Origin: an uncultured Eubacteriales bacterium
GTDB taxonomy: Bacteria; Bacillota; Clostridia; Oscillospirales; Oscillospiraceae
Length of the DNA: 64,000 bases
Direction of reading: 5' to 3'
Assembly (NCBI GenBank): GCA_900547405.1
Contig: URGL01000003.1
Coordinates: forward strand, 23,965 to 87,964
The translations under genes were made by a program, and so were the position numbers. Below are positions 62,045-64,000 of the stretch, piece by piece. Within the stretch, counting starts at the first letter, position 1; each line of letters opens with the position of its first letter. The notes under the pieces were generated by a model. It was not told the DNA's origin, made no database searches, and saw only the letters and a program-made list of their open reading frames with translations.

Positions 62045-62628
62045 TTTACCTCCTAAATCAGAAAGACGCTATTTGCCTTGTGAACCAAAGCAAACAGCGT
62101 CTCATCGTATATGACGTGTAGTCGCAATCAAAACATACTCTTACAAGGTGGTGCTATATTGAAATATCACCTCCTCCAATATAAACACTTACAGCCTTAA
62201 ATTAGTTCAATGGCGGCAAGAACGAGGCTCATTGCATCCAATACCAAACTAATGGATTCAGGGCAAAAAGGCCCTGCGATTGTGAGAAGCAATGATGCCA
62301 CATTCGTACAATCTGGCGTGAGATATAGTGCTAACGCACTAAGACAGAGCGCTATTGCACGGAGCCACCACGCCTGGCAAAAAAAGATGCCAGGAATACA
62401 ATGAACTAAGCAAAAGAGCATGCATTAATAGCAAACTAATTTGCCATTGCATTTCCTCCTTTCTTTGTTTTTTGATAATACTATATCACACTTAAAGAGT
62501 AATAAATTGGACTTAATAGAAATTGATTCCCGCATTTAGAAAGCCCTATTTGAAGTTCCCAGTAACATTTGTCACCCTACCTCAATCGGTAGCTCAAAAG
62601 TTGTTGGTATCCGCTGACTTTTTACCCC
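62045..62628. other. AT-rich gap with a possible small hydrophobic peptide gene
   Basis: No well-supported gene. On the minus strand 62197-62421 could encode a 74-residue hydrophobic, Cys-containing peptide, but it has no ribosome site. A good AGGAGG upstream (about 62457) instead leads to ATG-GCA-AAT-TAG. A -10-like TATAGT lies near 62490. The gap may hold the promoter for the ArdC-like operon. Confidence 0.35.
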
Positions 62629-62997
62629 TTAAATGCGGGACTTGAGATAGCGATTATGGAGCCGGATAGCCTCCTTTTCCTGCCTGCGTTTGACTGCACA
62701 CCGGGAGCAATACTTGGCGCGGTTGGAGCCTGGGACAAAAGCAGCCCCACATACCGCGCAGCGGCGTGTGGGGCGAATGCCGTTCAGAAGCGATGTTTCC
62801 AATGCCGGGTCATTGGGCAGTACCGCATACCGAAACCATTTGCAGACCAGAGCGCCGGAATGCCATTGGGGGCAGACATTGCAGTGGGGATCGTCAAAAA
62901 GGAGGCAGGCCTCGCCGTCAAAGTTGCAGCACCGTTTTCGGATCAGAGACCGCACCTGACGAAGTTGCCTCCCGGTGAATCTCGGCAGCTTATCCAT
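62629..62997 (-). CDS. Cysteine-rich VLP-type protein
   Basis: 122 residues. Cys clusters are RCCNFDGEACLL, CNVCPQW and a late zinc-ribbon CAVCGAAFVPGSNRAKYC, the pattern of the Cys_rich_VLP domain found on Tn1549-like elements. Its ATG overlaps the end of topB (ATGGATAA). Function is unknown; nucleic-acid binding is likely from the zinc motifs. Confidence 0.82.
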   Translation of the reverse strand: MDKLPRFTGRQLRQVRSLIRKRCCNFDGEACLLFDDPHCNVCPQWHSGALVCKWFRYAVLPNDPALETSLLNGIRPTRRCAVCGAAFVPGSNRAKYCSRCAVKRRQEKEAIRLHNRYLKSRI

Positions 62998-63670
62998 TGC
63001 CAAACACCAGTTTGAAGCTGGGCCTTGTGCCGTCATCCTCTAAAAGCACCGTGGCATCGTAGACTTGCCCGGTGCGAGGAGAAACACAGCCTTTCAGCGG
63101 GGCTTTACCTTTTTCCAGAAGCTTGACCGCCGTTTTCCGGTCCAGGGTTTTCTGCTTCAGCGTAAAGAAACGGCTGTCCCTCCACAAGACGAACGTACAG
63201 TCCCGGTTGGTACAAAAATAGCCCTTGCTGCGCTCCACGATTTTGGAGCCGCAGCGAGGGCATTTTCCAATGACTTTTTCATCCGAGGGAAAGAGAATGT
63301 CCGCACCGGCCACGGGGCGGTAGGACTGTACCAGCTCCGTCAGCATGGCGCAAATGCCGTCCAGAAAATCATCTGAGAGACACACGCCTTTCTGAATCCC
63401 GGAGAGCTGCTGCTCCCATTCGGCAGTCAGCAGCGGAGATTGCAACTGCTCCGGCAGCACAGTAATCAGGGAGTTACCCAAAGCGGTGGGAACGAGGACG
63501 GTTTTCTTCTCTTTCTTCACCCGCTCCACAAGCCCAGTGGATACCAGCTTTTCCAGAATTCCGGCACGGGTGGCTGGGGTTCCCAGTCCCTTGCGCTCGG
63601 CATCCTCCGGCATATCCTCAACCCCTGCCCGCTCCATGGAGGACAGCAGCGTGTCCTCTGATACATTTTG
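62990..63670 (-). pseudogene. topB: Truncated DNA topoisomerase III (C-terminal remnant)
   Basis: The last 215 residues of a TopB-type enzyme (with a few more codons to 63670): KGLGTPATRA is the conserved type IA block, and CPRCG with CTNRDC form a C-terminal zinc ribbon. Complete TopB is near 700 residues with a catalytic Tyr in the missing part. The frame meets TGA at 63671-63673, 9 bp from the end of the TnpW gene, so the deletion junction must be here. Confidence 0.85.
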
Positions 63671-63681
63671 TCAAGGTGGTT

Positions 63682-63873
63682 TTAAGAAATTTTCCCGCAA
63701 TCGTTCATAATGAGCCGCTTGATTTTATCGCTCATAGTTTCCTTGCTGGTGGTGCTGAAGTGGATTTTCACCCGATAGGTCGTGTTTCCGATTTTCTTCA
63801 CAATATCGGGGTGCTCTGCTTCCTTTACGGTCAGAGGGGAAGCGTTTGCGGGGGTGCTGGTTTTATTGCTCAT
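63682..63873 (-). CDS. TnpW-like transposon protein
   Basis: 63 residues. EHPDIVKKIGNTTYRVKIHFS and the SKETMSDKIKRLI end match the small TnpW family of Tn1549-like elements. An AGGA-type site precedes the ATG. Its stop is almost in contact with the truncated topB. Function is not known. Confidence 0.8.
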   Translation of the reverse strand: MSNKTSTPANASPLTVKEAEHPDIVKKIGNTTYRVKIHFSTTSKETMSDKIKRLIMNDCGKIS

Positions 63874-63894
63874 AGGCTATCCTTTCCATGAAAA

Positions 63895-63924
63895 AAGCCC
63901 TTATGCTGCGGCGCACAAGGGCTT
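63895..63924 (-). terminator. Hairpin with U-run upstream of the TnpW-like gene
   Basis: AAGCCCTT pairs with AAGGGCTT around a GC-rich loop, then T6 on the minus strand. It ends the preceding transcript or attenuates the TnpW-like gene. Confidence 0.65.
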
Positions 63925-63954
63925 GTAGTCATTCTTCTAAAACTCTGAAAGCGC

Positions 63955-63993
63955 GAAAGTGCAAAGCGCAAAGGGTCTGCGTTTTGCACTTTC
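63955..63993. repeat. Long hairpin at the right edge of the window
   Basis: GAAAGTGCAAA followed by CGCA pairs with TGCG and TTTGCACTTTC (one unpaired base per arm). Its context is cut off by the window end. Confidence 0.5.
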
Positions 63994-64000
63994 AGCTTGC

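Noticed and set aside
47179..64000. Complete conjugative element within the window
   Set aside because: Relaxase and accessory genes are present, but no integrase, coupling protein or type IV secretion genes are seen, so only part of an element can be claimed.

Overview
The window reads as a chromosome segment of a GC-rich gut Clostridia bacterium, most likely an Oscillospirales relative. The reasons are strong AGGAGG ribosome sites, sigma-A promoters with 16-17 bp spacers, the gene families present, and a Tn1549-like conjugative element. The genus cannot be fixed from sequence reading alone.

Region 1 (about 1-16.6 kb) is a 15-gene operon on the minus strand with a divergent DeoR-type regulator. 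From promoter to distal end it encodes a BMP-type lipoprotein (interrupted by an in-frame TAG), an ABC ATPase, two permeases, a PfkB-like kinase, two SIS proteins, a second PfkB-like kinase, a small membrane protein, a DMT-like permease, a third SIS protein, a tandem-YjbQ protein, a fourth SIS protein, a single YjbQ protein and a HAD phosphatase. It looks like a complete uptake and catabolic route for a phosphorylatable sugar-like compound. The combination of four SIS, two PfkB and three YjbQ domains is not one I recognise, and it is the best candidate here for an undescribed pathway.

Region 2 (16.6-41.1 kb) is ordinary core genome: a fused sugar kinase/nucleotidyltransferase, a patatin, BrnQ, a GntR-controlled ABC exporter, a corrinoid-activation protein with DUF3786, NAD salvage genes, two two-component systems, HemW, RNase P RNA, exonuclease III, a D,D-carboxypeptidase homologue that has lost its catalytic motifs, a family-4 uracil-DNA glycosylase and tRNA-Thr(CGT). 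Many intergenic gaps carry copies of a two-hairpin dispersed repeat. A small AT-rich cassette of three unknown small proteins under an XRE regulator sits at 33.0-34.4 kb.

Region 3 (41.1-64 kb) is accessory DNA: an RHH/zeta-type toxin-antitoxin pair, an IS200-type insertion, a solitary AT-rich 1,247-residue YobI-like P-loop NTPase (a defence candidate), and then minus-strand genes typical of Tn1549-like elements. These are a relaxase, a CD1845-like protein, MobC, a DUF3848/3849 protein, a giant methylase-helicase broken by two single-base frameshifts, RelBE, TTRAP, an ArdC-like protein, a Cys-rich VLP protein, a truncated topB and TnpW. No integrase or type IV secretion genes lie inside the window.
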